A stretch of 64,000 nt of DNA from Calditrichota bacterium. Lineage in GTDB: Bacteria; Calditrichota; Calditrichia; Calditrichales; Calditrichaceae. The stretch is taken from the NCBI GenBank assembly GCA_024278755.1, contig JAJRSO010000063.1, forward strand, positions 100,224-164,223. Reading direction: 5' to 3'. Made by a program: the position numbers and the translations under genes. Shown in pieces: positions 37,379 through 46,800 of the stretch. Numbering within the stretch: position 1 is the first letter of the stretch; each line of letters begins with the position of its first letter. The notes under the pieces are model-generated. The model ran no database searches. It saw only the letters and a program-made list of their open reading frames with translations, and was not told where the DNA came from.

Positions 37379-40300
37379 ATGAACGAAAACATTAAAGATA
37401 TTTATCCGCTCTCTCCCATGCAGCAGGGCATGCTGTTCCACAGCATTTATTCATCTGAAAGCACAATGTATACCGAACAGTTAGCCTGCAAATTCATTGG
37501 AAATTTGAATACCGAATTCTTTCAAAAAGCCTGGCAGCAGGTGGTTCAACGCCACGATATATTACGTACGGCTTTTGTATGGGAAGATCTCGACGAGCCG
37601 CTTCAGGCCGTTTACGAAGAGGCAGAACTGCCTTTCATTGTATTAGACTGGCAGGATATTCCGGAGGGGGAAAGAGAAGAAAAATTTAAGACCCTGTTAG
37701 AGAGCGAGCTAAAGGAGGGCTTGGAACTTTCCGAAGCGCCGTTAATGCGCAACGTCTTAATCAAACTGAATGAAAACGAATCCTACTTTATTTGGAACCA
37801 CCACCACCTGTTATTTGACGGTTGGGGACTTCCGTTGATTTTACAGGAAGTGTTTAAATTTTATGATGCGCAGGTTCAAAACAAACCGTTACAACTGCAT
37901 CCCCTGCGCCCGTATAAAGATTATATCGCCTGGTTACAGGAACAGGATATGGAAAAGGCCAAGGCTTACTGGCAAAAGCGGCTTGCCGGATTTACCGCTC
38001 CCACTCCGCTGGTTACAGCTCAAAACACATCCGAAGCAGCCGCAGGATACGGCCGCGAAGAACATATACTCTCGGAAGCGTTAACAGATAAACTGAATCG
38101 CCTTTCCAGAGAAAACCAGATTACTCTTAACACCATTGTTCAAGGCGCCTGGGCCTTGTTGTCCGCCGCCTATTCCGGAGAAGACGACATTCTGTTTGGT
38201 TCCACCGTATCCGGCCGTCCCGCCGATTTACCCGGCGTTGAAACCATGCTCGGATTATTTATCAACACATTGCCTGTACGAGTCTCCATTGATCGGAATA
38301 AAACATTTTTGGAATTACTTTCCGGATTACAGCTTCAGACAGCGGAAGCAAGGCAATTCGAATACACACCACTGGTCAATATTCACAGCTGGAGCGATGT
38401 CCCCGGCAGTATGCCTCTCTTTAACAGCCTTATTGTTTTCGAGAACTATCCGGTAAATGAAACCCTTTCCGAAAGCGAAGGCAGCCTTAAAATAACAGAC
38501 GTGCATTCCGTTACAGGCACCAACTATCCCATTACACTCGTGGCGGCGCCGGCTAAAAATTTCTTTTTAGAAATCGCCTATGAAACCGACAAATTCACCC
38601 TGCCCGCTATCCGCCAGATGCTGCAGCATTTGGAAAACCTTCTGTCAATAATGGTCTCCCGCCCGGCTCAACCCATCGGCGGAATCGATCTAATTACCGA
38701 AAATGAAAAAAACCAGGTATTAAACACCTGGAATTGTAAAACCACTCCGTTCCCCGGGGAAAATACAATTCATCAGCTTTTCGAGGAACAGGTAAAAAAG
38801 CATCCCGACGCGTCGGCGGTAAATTTCGAAAACGAAAGCCTGACCTATGCGCAATTGAATGAACGGGCTAACCGGCTGGCACATTTTCTGATTAAACAAG
38901 GCGTACGGCCCGAAACCATTATCGGCCTTTCATTCAACCGTTCCGTTGATACGGTTGTCGCCGTGCTGGCAGTGCTAAAAGCGGGAGGCGCCTACGTGCC
39001 CATCGATCCGGAGTACCCCCAGGAACGCATCGAATATATGATTGCCGATTCCGGTATCCGGCTGTTGCTCACGCAAAAAAAAATTGCCTCGCTCTTTACA
39101 AAATATGATCTGCAGGTGCTTTCCGTTGATGAAGCCGAAACAGGTATTGAACAGGAACCCGACGGCAATCCGAATAACAGCGCCGGACCTCTTAATCTGG
39201 CGTATGTTATTTATACTTCCGGCTCTACCGGCAAGCCCAAAGGCGTGATGCTGCAACATCGCGGAGCCGCCAATCTTTTTATGAATATGCAGCAGGCTTT
39301 TCTTTTAAAAGAAGGAAAATCCTTTTTACAACTGGCCTCTTTTAGTTTTGACGCGGCGACGGGCGAAATTTTTTCAGCCCTGCTAAGCGGCGCAACAGTC
39401 CAGATGATTTCCAAAGAGACACTTTTATCTACCGATAAACTGGTCTCTTTTCTCAACGAAAAGAAGGTAACCTGCGCAACGATTCCGCCTTCGCTGCTTT
39501 CTCTCCTCCCGGAAGACAAAATCGACTCCTTCGAAACAATCTTTTCGGTGGGTGACGCCTGTACGCAGGATTTGGCAAACCGATGGAATTCTAAGGTACG
39601 CTTTTTTAACGGATACGGCCCCACCGAAGGAACGGTTGCCGCCATTTGGGGGATCGTGGAAAAAGAAGAGACCTCTTCCCAAAGCGCTTCTATCGGCAAG
39701 CCCATTGATAATGTTAAAATTTACCTCCTTGATAATTTTCTGAATCCGGTACCGCCTGGTATTCCGGGAGAAATTCATATTGGCGGACCGGGAGTGGCCC
39801 GCGGATATTTAAAACGCCCGGAAATTACGGCTGAAAAATTTATTCCCGATGCCTTTAGTGGTGAAAAAGGCGCCCGTTTGTATAAAACCGGCGACCTGGC
39901 AAAATATCTTCCGGACGGACGGTTGGAATTTATCGGCCGTGTCGATTTTCAGGTAAAAATTCGCGGTTTCCGAATTGAGCTCGGAGAAATCGAAGCACAA
40001 CTCACAGCCATAGATTCCATTAAAGACGCCGTGGTAACCGTTATTGGCGAACAGGCCGGAGAAAAATCTATCGCCGCTTATCTGATTGCCTCTGCTGAAA
40101 ATGAAATTGAGCCAACCGCCATCCGGGAAGCCCTTAACGAAAACTTACCGGATTATATGATCCCGGCAGCCTTTGTAACAATGGAAGAATTTCCGCTTAC
40201 GCCCAACGGAAAAGTAAACCGTAAAGCGTTGCCCGTTCCGGGACAGGACGATTTTGCCGGGAATATCTACACGGCGCCCCGTACCCCGGAAGAAGAATTA

Positions 40301-41962
40301 CTGGCCGCAATATGGGCCGATGTTTTAAACCTGGAAAAAGTGGGCGTGGAAAGCAGTTTTTTTGATTTGGGCGGTCACTCGCTTTTGGCGACACAGCTTA
40401 TTTCCCGCGTTCGCGACGCTTTTGATGTGGATATTGAATTACGCAGTTTGTTCGAAGCGCCGACCATCGCTCAGCTCGCTCACGAAATCGACCGCGTAAA
40501 AAAAGACGGTAGCGGAATCATAGCCCCGCCGATCGTTCCCGTAGACCGGAATCAGCTGCTCCCCCTTTCTTTCTCGCAACAACGGCTTTGGTTTTTGGAT
40601 CAGCTGGAACCGAACAGTCCGGTTTATAATATTCCGACCGCAATTAAACTGACCGGCCCGTTAAACATTGAAGCGCTGGAAAAAAGCATCCGGGAAATCG
40701 TCGGCCGTCACGAATCGTTACGAACGGTTTTTGATGAAAAGGGCGGAAAACCGCAACAACTAATCCGGGAAACGCACGCTTTTCGTCTGGAACAAATCGA
40801 TTTGTCTCCCCTTCCGGAAGAACATCGCAATGAAGAATTGAAACGCCTGGCCGAAAAAGATGCGCTTTCTCCGTTTAATTTAAACACCGGTCCTCTTTTT
40901 CGGGCCCAGCTAATAAAACTGAATGATGCGCTTCATGCGATACTGTTTAATATGCATCACATTATTGCCGACGGCTGGTCCAGCGGCATTATTATGAATG
41001 AAATGGTTCAGTTGTACGCGGCCTTTTCCGAAGGCAAACCGTCTCCGCTGCCCGCGCTTGAAATTCAATATCCCGATTTCGCATACTGGCAGCAAAACTG
41101 GCTAAAGGGAGAAGTGCTGGAGCAGCAAACGCGATACTGGAAAAATAAACTGACGGGGGCTCCGCCGCTTCTGGAATTACCCACAGACCGACCGCGCCCG
41201 GCGGTTCAGACATTTAACGGCGCCTCCGAATCAATCGAATTTGGACCGGAATTATCAGCCGCCATAAATAAAATAAGCAAAGAAGAAGGCGTCACACTGT
41301 TTATGACCTTACTGGCTGCGTATACCGTTTTGCTTCACCGTTACAGCGGACAGGATGATATTTTAACCGGAACACCCATTGCCGGACGAACAAAATCGAA
41401 TCTGGAAAAAATAATCGGCTTTTTTGTAAATACGCTGATCATGCGTACCGACCTTTCTGAAAACCCTGAATTTTCAGAGCTGTTAGTGCAGGTGCGTGAA
41501 ACCGCGCTTGGCGCTTATGCCCACCAGGATATGCCTTTCGAAAAATTGGTGGAAGAACTACAACCCCGGCGGGACTTGAGCCATTCGCCTCTGTTTCAGA
41601 CCGCCTTTGTACTGCAAAACATTCCGGCAGATAACTCTGTGCGCACATCCGAAATTATATTGGAACCCCTTAGCGCGGAAGGCGAAACCGCCAAATACGA
41701 CATTACGTTAACCATGGCCGAAGGCGCCGATCGGATCGTCGGTTCGATGGAATACAATACCGATCTGTTTAATGCCTCCACCATCCGACGAATGCTGAGC
41801 CATTTTAAAACTATACTCGAAACCGTAAGCGAAGACCCCGAAATCCCTATCGACCAAATTCCCTTACTGGAAGAATCGGAACAACGCACACTCCTTGTGG
41901 AATGGAATAAAACCGAACAAATATTTCCGTTGGATAAAACCGTTCCCGCGTTGTTCGAATAA
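37379..41962 (+). CDS. NRPS subunit 6, first part: C(D-accepting)-A-PCP-C
   Basis: 1527 residues up to the first internal TAA. Seen: acidic head (MNENIKD) then a C domain about 8-435 of the D-accepting type (YPLSPMQQGMLFH, HHLLFDGWG near 141, VSGRPADLPGVE), matching the epimerase at the end of subunit 5; A1 about 455-945, TSGSTGKPKG near 611, GYGPTEG near 745, code DAGTFVGVAK (not assigned); carrier LGGHS near 1000; C2 about 1060-1495, HHIIADGWS near 1194, L-accepting. The frame stops in the first residues of the second A domain (PALFE then TAA). If termination is real, this could still be a one-module protein with a spare C domain, unable to pass the chain on. Confidence 0.85.
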   Translation: MNENIKDIYPLSPMQQGMLFHSIYSSESTMYTEQLACKFIGNLNTEFFQKAWQQVVQRHDILRTAFVWEDLDEPLQAVYEEAELPFIVLDWQDIPEGEREEKFKTLLESELKEGLELSEAPLMRNVLIKLNENESYFIWNHHHLLFDGWGLPLILQEVFKFYDAQVQNKPLQLHPLRPYKDYIAWLQEQDMEKAKAYWQKRLAGFTAPTPLVTAQNTSEAAAGYGREEHILSEALTDKLNRLSRENQITLNTIVQGAWALLSAAYSGEDDILFGSTVSGRPADLPGVETMLGLFINTLPVRVSIDRNKTFLELLSGLQLQTAEARQFEYTPLVNIHSWSDVPGSMPLFNSLIVFENYPVNETLSESEGSLKITDVHSVTGTNYPITLVAAPAKNFFLEIAYETDKFTLPAIRQMLQHLENLLSIMVSRPAQPIGGIDLITENEKNQVLNTWNCKTTPFPGENTIHQLFEEQVKKHPDASAVNFENESLTYAQLNERANRLAHFLIKQGVRPETIIGLSFNRSVDTVVAVLAVLKAGGAYVPIDPEYPQERIEYMIADSGIRLLLTQKKIASLFTKYDLQVLSVDEAETGIEQEPDGNPNNSAGPLNLAYVIYTSGSTGKPKGVMLQHRGAANLFMNMQQAFLLKEGKSFLQLASFSFDAATGEIFSALLSGATVQMISKETLLSTDKLVSFLNEKKVTCATIPPSLLSLLPEDKIDSFETIFSVGDACTQDLANRWNSKVRFFNGYGPTEGTVAAIWGIVEKEETSSQSASIGKPIDNVKIYLLDNFLNPVPPGIPGEIHIGGPGVARGYLKRPEITAEKFIPDAFSGEKGARLYKTGDLAKYLPDGRLEFIGRVDFQVKIRGFRIELGEIEAQLTAIDSIKDAVVTVIGEQAGEKSIAAYLIASAENEIEPTAIREALNENLPDYMIPAAFVTMEEFPLTPNGKVNRKALPVPGQDDFAGNIYTAPRTPEEELLAAIWADVLNLEKVGVESSFFDLGGHSLLATQLISRVRDAFDVDIELRSLFEAPTIAQLAHEIDRVKKDGSGIIAPPIVPVDRNQLLPLSFSQQRLWFLDQLEPNSPVYNIPTAIKLTGPLNIEALEKSIREIVGRHESLRTVFDEKGGKPQQLIRETHAFRLEQIDLSPLPEEHRNEELKRLAEKDALSPFNLNTGPLFRAQLIKLNDALHAILFNMHHIIADGWSSGIIMNEMVQLYAAFSEGKPSPLPALEIQYPDFAYWQQNWLKGEVLEQQTRYWKNKLTGAPPLLELPTDRPRPAVQTFNGASESIEFGPELSAAINKISKEEGVTLFMTLLAAYTVLLHRYSGQDDILTGTPIAGRTKSNLEKIIGFFVNTLIMRTDLSENPEFSELLVQVRETALGAYAHQDMPFEKLVEELQPRRDLSHSPLFQTAFVLQNIPADNSVRTSEIILEPLSAEGETAKYDITLTMAEGADRIVGSMEYNTDLFNASTIRRMLSHFKTILETVSEDPEIPIDQIPLLEESEQRTLLVEWNKTEQIFPLDKTVPALFE
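41960..41962 (+). other. First in-frame TAA in subunit 6
   Basis: Codons read TTG TTC GAA TAA AAT GTC CGG CAA CAG. Sister domains have LFEQQV, LFERQV, LFEEQV or LFEKQA here, so the sense codon was probably GAA, AAA or CAA. The homologous A-domain sequence resumes immediately in the same frame (NVRQQPDAPAVVF). Confidence 0.9.
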
Positions 41963-41992
41963 AATGTCCGGCAACAGCCGGACGCGCCTGCA

Positions 41993-42610
41993 GTGGTTTT
42001 TAAAGAAAATGCCGGAGCCCAGGCAAAAACGCTGACCTACGCCGAACTAAACCGACAGGCAAATCAAACGGCTCATTACCTGCGTTCTCTCGGTATCCGC
42101 GAAGAAGATACCGTCGGTATTTGTATGGAACGCTCCTTAGACATGGTTAGCGCAATGCTGGCTATTCAAAAAGCCGGCGCCGCTTATGTTCCCATCGATC
42201 CGGCCTATCCTTCCGAGCGAATCCGGTATATGGTAGAGGATTCGGGAATCAAATATTTGCTTACTCAGGAAAAATTCGAAGCACATCTGGCCGCACACCA
42301 GGAAAAACTAATTACCATCGACAAAACCGGTACAAACATTTCAGAACAAGCGGAGGCCAATCCGGAGACAAAAACAACCCCGGATAATCTGGCCTATATT
42401 ATTTACACATCCGGTTCCACCGGGAAACCAAAGGGCACCCTGCTGCACCACCGCGGCGCCTGCAACCTGGCCTTCATTCAAAAGAATGCGTTTAAGGTAG
42501 GCCCCGGCAGCCGGATCTTGCAATTTGCCTCATTGAGTTTTGATGCGGCAACCTGGGAATTTTTAATGGCCATGGTTTCCGGTTCGACGCTGGTTCTTAC
42601 CAGCAGCTAA
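41993..42610 (+). CDS. NRPS subunit 6, middle fragment of the second A domain
   Basis: Fragment lying between the two in-frame TAA codons. It carries the front half of the second adenylation domain: TYAELNRQANQ, AAYVPIDPAYPSERIRYM, IIYTSGSTGKPKG and FDAATWEF, the last giving the first pocket residues of a Phe-type code. The ATG at 41993 is an internal codon; the homology begins upstream at 41963, directly after the first TAA. A 205-residue piece would not be a working enzyme alone. I list it only because it is a long open frame and part of subunit 6. Confidence 0.6.
   Translation: MVFKENAGAQAKTLTYAELNRQANQTAHYLRSLGIREEDTVGICMERSLDMVSAMLAIQKAGAAYVPIDPAYPSERIRYMVEDSGIKYLLTQEKFEAHLAAHQEKLITIDKTGTNISEQAEANPETKTTPDNLAYIIYTSGSTGKPKGTLLHHRGACNLAFIQKNAFKVGPGSRILQFASLSFDAATWEFLMAMVSGSTLVLTSS
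42608..42610 (+). other. Second in-frame TAA in subunit 6
   Basis: Codons read ACC AGC AGC TAA ACA ATC ACT TCC GGT CAG GAA CTG. The same place in subunit 4 reads LADQETLASGQGL and other modules have an acidic or Asn residue, so TAA most simply replaces GAA. The homologous sequence continues in frame (TITSGQELVNLL). Confidence 0.9.
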
Positions 42611-42694
42611 ACAATCACTTCCGGTCAGGAACTGGTTAATCTTCTGAACGATCAAAAAATTACCACCATAACGCTGCCGCCGTCGGTTCTCGCG

Positions 42695-43786
42695 GTGCTT
42701 CCTAAAACCAAATTGGAACATCTGCAAACCATTATAACTGCCGGAGAAGCTGTTTCCGGCGAATTAGTGGAAGAATGGGGCGCGGGCCGAACCTTTTTTA
42801 ACGCATACGGTCCCACCGAAACCACGGTATGCGCCTCCATGCACAAATGTCAGGGTTCCTATCCGGCCGGGCCGCCCATCGGAAAGGCAAACAGTAATTT
42901 TAAACTCTATGTTCTGGATCTCTACAGCGCACCGGTTCCCGTTGGTGTACCGGGCGAACTTTGTGTTTCCGGTACCGGGCTGGCGCGTGGGTATCATAAC
43001 CGTCCCGCGCTGACAGCGGAGAAATTTATTCCCAATCCATTTTCACAGCTTCCCGGTGATCGGCTCTACCGTACCGGAGACCTCGTGCGCTATCTGCCGG
43101 ATGGTAATATCGAATTTCTTGGCCGTATCGATCACCAGGTTAAAGTACGCGGTTTCCGAATAGAGCTTGGAGAAATCGAAGCCGTACTGGCAAGACACGA
43201 ACATATCGTTAACCAGTTTGTAATGGCCCGGGAAGATAAGCCCGGCGATAAACGACTAACCGCCTACATCGTCACCGATGGACATGAAACGATTGATCCG
43301 AATCAGATAAAAGATTTTGTCAGAAAAGAGTTGCCGGAGTATATGACGCCTTCCGCGATAGTGATTATGGATAAATTTCCGTTAACGCCAAACGGAAAAA
43401 TTAACAGGAATCTTTTGCCGGCGCCCGAAATCAGCCGTAGTGATTTAAGTGCGGAATATTTAGCGCCGCGCAATGAAACCGAAGAAAAATTACTTGCCAT
43501 TATAACAGCGCTTTTAGATGTAAAACAGGCGGGTGTGCATGATAATTTCTTTGAATTGGGCGGCCACTCACTGCTTGCTACCCAGTTTATGTCCCGTTTA
43601 AAAGAGACCTTTTCGGTAGAATTGCCCTTGCGCACCCTGTTTGAAAAACCTACCACGGCTCAGATTGCCGAAGAAATCGCGGCCGCTCAAACAGTCGATA
43701 AATCGGCGGAACAGGCTCCGACATCGGAAATTAAACGGGTTTCACGCTCCGGAAGAAGGGTACGCCGTTCGGATTTAGGCAAATAG
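42695..43786 (+). CDS. NRPS subunit 6, last part: A(partial)-PCP
   Basis: Open frame continuing subunit 6 after the second TAA (homology starts at 42611; ATG 42695 is internal). Seen: TLPPSVLAVLP just upstream, TIITAGEAV, NAYGPTETTVCAS, which with the upstream FDAATW give the code DAWTIAAVCK, a Phe code; A8 region YRTGDLVRYLPDG, A10 NGKINR; carrier LGGHS (Ser near residue 291 from this ATG). The C-terminal tail is strongly basic (KRVSRSGRRVRRSDLGK), and the next subunit starts with a strongly acidic stretch, suggesting electrostatic docking. It is followed by subunit 7 after 40 bp. Confidence 0.75.
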   Translation: MLPKTKLEHLQTIITAGEAVSGELVEEWGAGRTFFNAYGPTETTVCASMHKCQGSYPAGPPIGKANSNFKLYVLDLYSAPVPVGVPGELCVSGTGLARGYHNRPALTAEKFIPNPFSQLPGDRLYRTGDLVRYLPDGNIEFLGRIDHQVKVRGFRIELGEIEAVLARHEHIVNQFVMAREDKPGDKRLTAYIVTDGHETIDPNQIKDFVRKELPEYMTPSAIVIMDKFPLTPNGKINRNLLPAPEISRSDLSAEYLAPRNETEEKLLAIITALLDVKQAGVHDNFFELGGHSLLATQFMSRLKETFSVELPLRTLFEKPTTAQIAEEIAAAQTVDKSAEQAPTSEIKRVSRSGRRVRRSDLGK

Positions 43787-43826
43787 TATTCAACAGGAAA
43801 AATATAACGAATAAGGGATTTTTTGG

Positions 43827-46800
43827 ATGAAGGACCCCGTTACACCTGAACTTGAATTTGATAACGAAAACACAGCAGACGACTCTTTTGAAGAAGATGT
43901 GTATATTTTTCCGGCCTCTTTCGGCCAAAAACGATTTTGGTTTTTAGATCAGTTTGAACCGAACAGCCCCTATTATAACATCCCATCTGCCTTTCGCTTA
44001 AAAGGCGCTTTCGATGCTCCGGTATTTAAAAAAGCAGTACAGGAAATATTTGACCGTCACGAAACGCTGCGCACCACCTTTGAAGCTATCGACGGCGAAC
44101 CGATGCAGGTGGTTCAGCCGCAATTTCAAATCAACATTCCGGAAATCGATTTACAGAGTTTGGAGCCGGACGACCGGGAAAACGAGCTACAAAGATTAGC
44201 GGTAAAAGAAGCGCGGACTCCGTTTAACCTGGCCAAAGGACCGCTCACGCGGGTAACCATTCTCAAAGCGGCTGAAAACGATCATACCATTCTGCTAACC
44301 ATGCACCACATCATTTCCGACGGTTGGTCCATGGGTGTTCTGATTGCCGAAATCACCGCGCTTTACGGCGCTTTTTTAGAACAAAAGCCCTCACCGCTTG
44401 CGGAACTGCCCATCCAGTACGGCGATTTTGCCGAATGGCAGGCAGAGTATTTACAGGGTGACGTTTTACAAAAGCAACTGACCTATTGGGAAAAAGCCTT
44501 GGGCAACAATCCGCCTGTGTTAGAATTGCCATCCGACCGCCCTCGCCCTCTGGTACAGACAAACGTTGGCGCAAGCCTTACACGAACAATCCCCAGGCAT
44601 CTTTCCCAGCGCTTAAACGAGTTTAGCAGAAGCGCTGGCGGTACAATGTTTATGACCCTTATGGCAGCTTTTAATGTTGTGCTGGCCCGCTATTCCGGTC
44701 AATATGATATTTCTATCGGCACGCCCATTGCCGGACGTACGCGCAAAGAGACCGAAGGATTAATCGGGCTGTTTATAAACACGCTGGTCATGCGCACACA
44801 GTTTTATGACAATCCTTCTTTCCGGGAACTGTGGCAACGTATGCGGCAAACTTCGCTGGGCGCATTTGAAAACCAGGATATCCCGTTCGAACTTCTCGTG
44901 GACAAATTGCAACCCGATCGGGATATGAGTTATCCGCCTTTATTTCAGGTGATGTTCATTCTGCAAAACGCCCCGGTAAAAGCGCATCAGGTAAATACGG
45001 AATTAAGTATGGAAATGCTCACCGTAGATATGGGCACTTCCACTTTTGACCTTACGCTTTCCCTCTCCGAAAGTACGGAAGGGATAAGTGTTTCGGCTGA
45101 ATATAATACCGATTTGTTTGATTCATCCACTATCGAACGGCTGCTTTCCCACTATATCCAGGTTTTGGATAACGCCATCCTCAATCCGGATCTACGGGTT
45201 TCTGAAATCCCCCTGCTCTCCTCCGAGGAGGAATATCGCATTCTAAAAGAATGGAATAATACGGCCCGCGAGCGCGATCGCAGTTTATGTATTCACCGTT
45301 TATTTGAGAAACAGGCTATTGAAACACCGGGTGCCACGGCCGTTGTTCATCTTGACCATAAAGAGACCTACGGAGAGCTAAACAAACAAGCCAACCAAAT
45401 TGCACACTATCTGCAAAAAAAAGGTGCCGGGCCGGAAATTAAAGTCGGTGTTATGGCCGATAAATCCGTTCAGTTGCCGGCTATTGTTTTGGGGGTCTTA
45501 AAAGCCGGTAGCGCCTATCTGCCGCTCGATCCCGGATACCCGGAAGACCGGCTGAAATATATGCTGGAAGATGCGGGCATTTCCATCCTTGTTACGTTTG
45601 CTTCCGGCGCTTCCCTCGTGACAGGCTATACGGGCAATATTGTTGTTTTAGATGATGAATGGAAGGAAATATCCAAAGAGCCTGTTACAAATCCCGAAAG
45701 CGCGGTTAGCGCCGAAAACCTGGCCTATATGATTTACACGTCCGGTTCCACCGGTAAAGCCAAAGGAACGATGGTTCGGCACAGCGGTCTTGTCAATGTT
45801 TATAGCGCCTGGGAAGAGACCTATGAACTTAAAACCAAATGCCGCAGCCATTTACAAATGGCTTCTTTTTCATTTGACGTATTTTCCGGTGACTGGACGC
45901 GCGCCCTCTGTTCCGGCGGCAAGCTGGTACTGGTACCGCGTGATATGCTGCTCGAAGCCGAACAATTATTTGACTATATGACCAGAGAGCAGGTTACTAT
46001 CGGTGAATTTGTTCCCGCTGTTTTAAGAAATTTAATCGACTATGTCGAGCAAAACGGTAAAACGCTTCGGCAGTTCCGTTGCCTTATTGCCGGTTCGGAT
46101 ATTTGGTACGCCGGCGAATACAAAGCGTTTAAAAGTTTTACCGGAGCGGATACGAGGCTGATTAATTCCTTCGGACTTACCGAAGCCACCATCGATAATT
46201 CATGGTTTGAAACAAATGATTTAAATATCCCGTCCGATCGGCTGGTTCCTATCGGCAAACCTTTTGCCAATATGGCCATGTATATTTTGGATGAATTCCT
46301 CCAACCGGTTCCCCCAGGCGTTCGCGGCGAATTGTTTGTGGGCGGCGAAAGTCTGGCCCGCGGTTATTTTAAACGACCCGATTTAACAGCCGAACGCTTT
46401 TTACCGAATCCTTTCAGTCGTACAGCCGGCGAACGAATGTACCGTACCGGCGATATGGCCCGCTACCTTCCGGATGGCAATGTGGAATTTCTGGGCCGGG
46501 CCGATACACAGGTTAAACTGCGCGGATTCCGGATTGAACTGGGAGAAATAGAATCGGCGCTTACTGAATTCGAATCCATAAAAGATGCCGTCGTTATTCT
46601 GCGTGAAGATGACCCGGGCGATAAACGTTTGGCAGCCTACTATGTCCCCGAAACCGATGCCGATCCTACATCTCTGGAAATGCGCGCTTTTCTTTCTGAG
46701 AAGCTGCCGGAATATATGGTGCCTTCCGCTTTTGTCTGGATGGAATCCATTCCGCTCACACCCAACGGAAAAGTAGATCGCCGTTCCTTGCCAAAACCAG

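Larger units (their letters stand above)
37379..43786 (+). pseudogene. NRPS subunit 6 as a whole, C-A-PCP-C-A-PCP, with two in-frame TAA codons
   Basis: Open frames 37379-41962, 41993-42610 and 42695-43786 share one frame and together encode a complete two-module NRPS of 2135 codons if TAA at 41960-41962 (codon 1528) and 42608-42610 (codon 1744) are read through. Both stops fall in the second A domain or its entry; the first is at a position that is Gln, Arg, Lys or Glu in sister domains (LFE-x-Q), the second at an acidic position (Glu in LADQETLASGQ of subunit 4). Each is one base from GAA. No frameshift is present. If the stops are genuine the assembly line is broken here; alternatives are assembly error or readthrough. 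Confidence 0.7.

Noticed and set aside
39211..39705. Minus-strand open frame of 164 codons
   Set aside because: Antisense to the A domain of subunit 6; no domain, no start signal, overlaps well-supported coding sequence.
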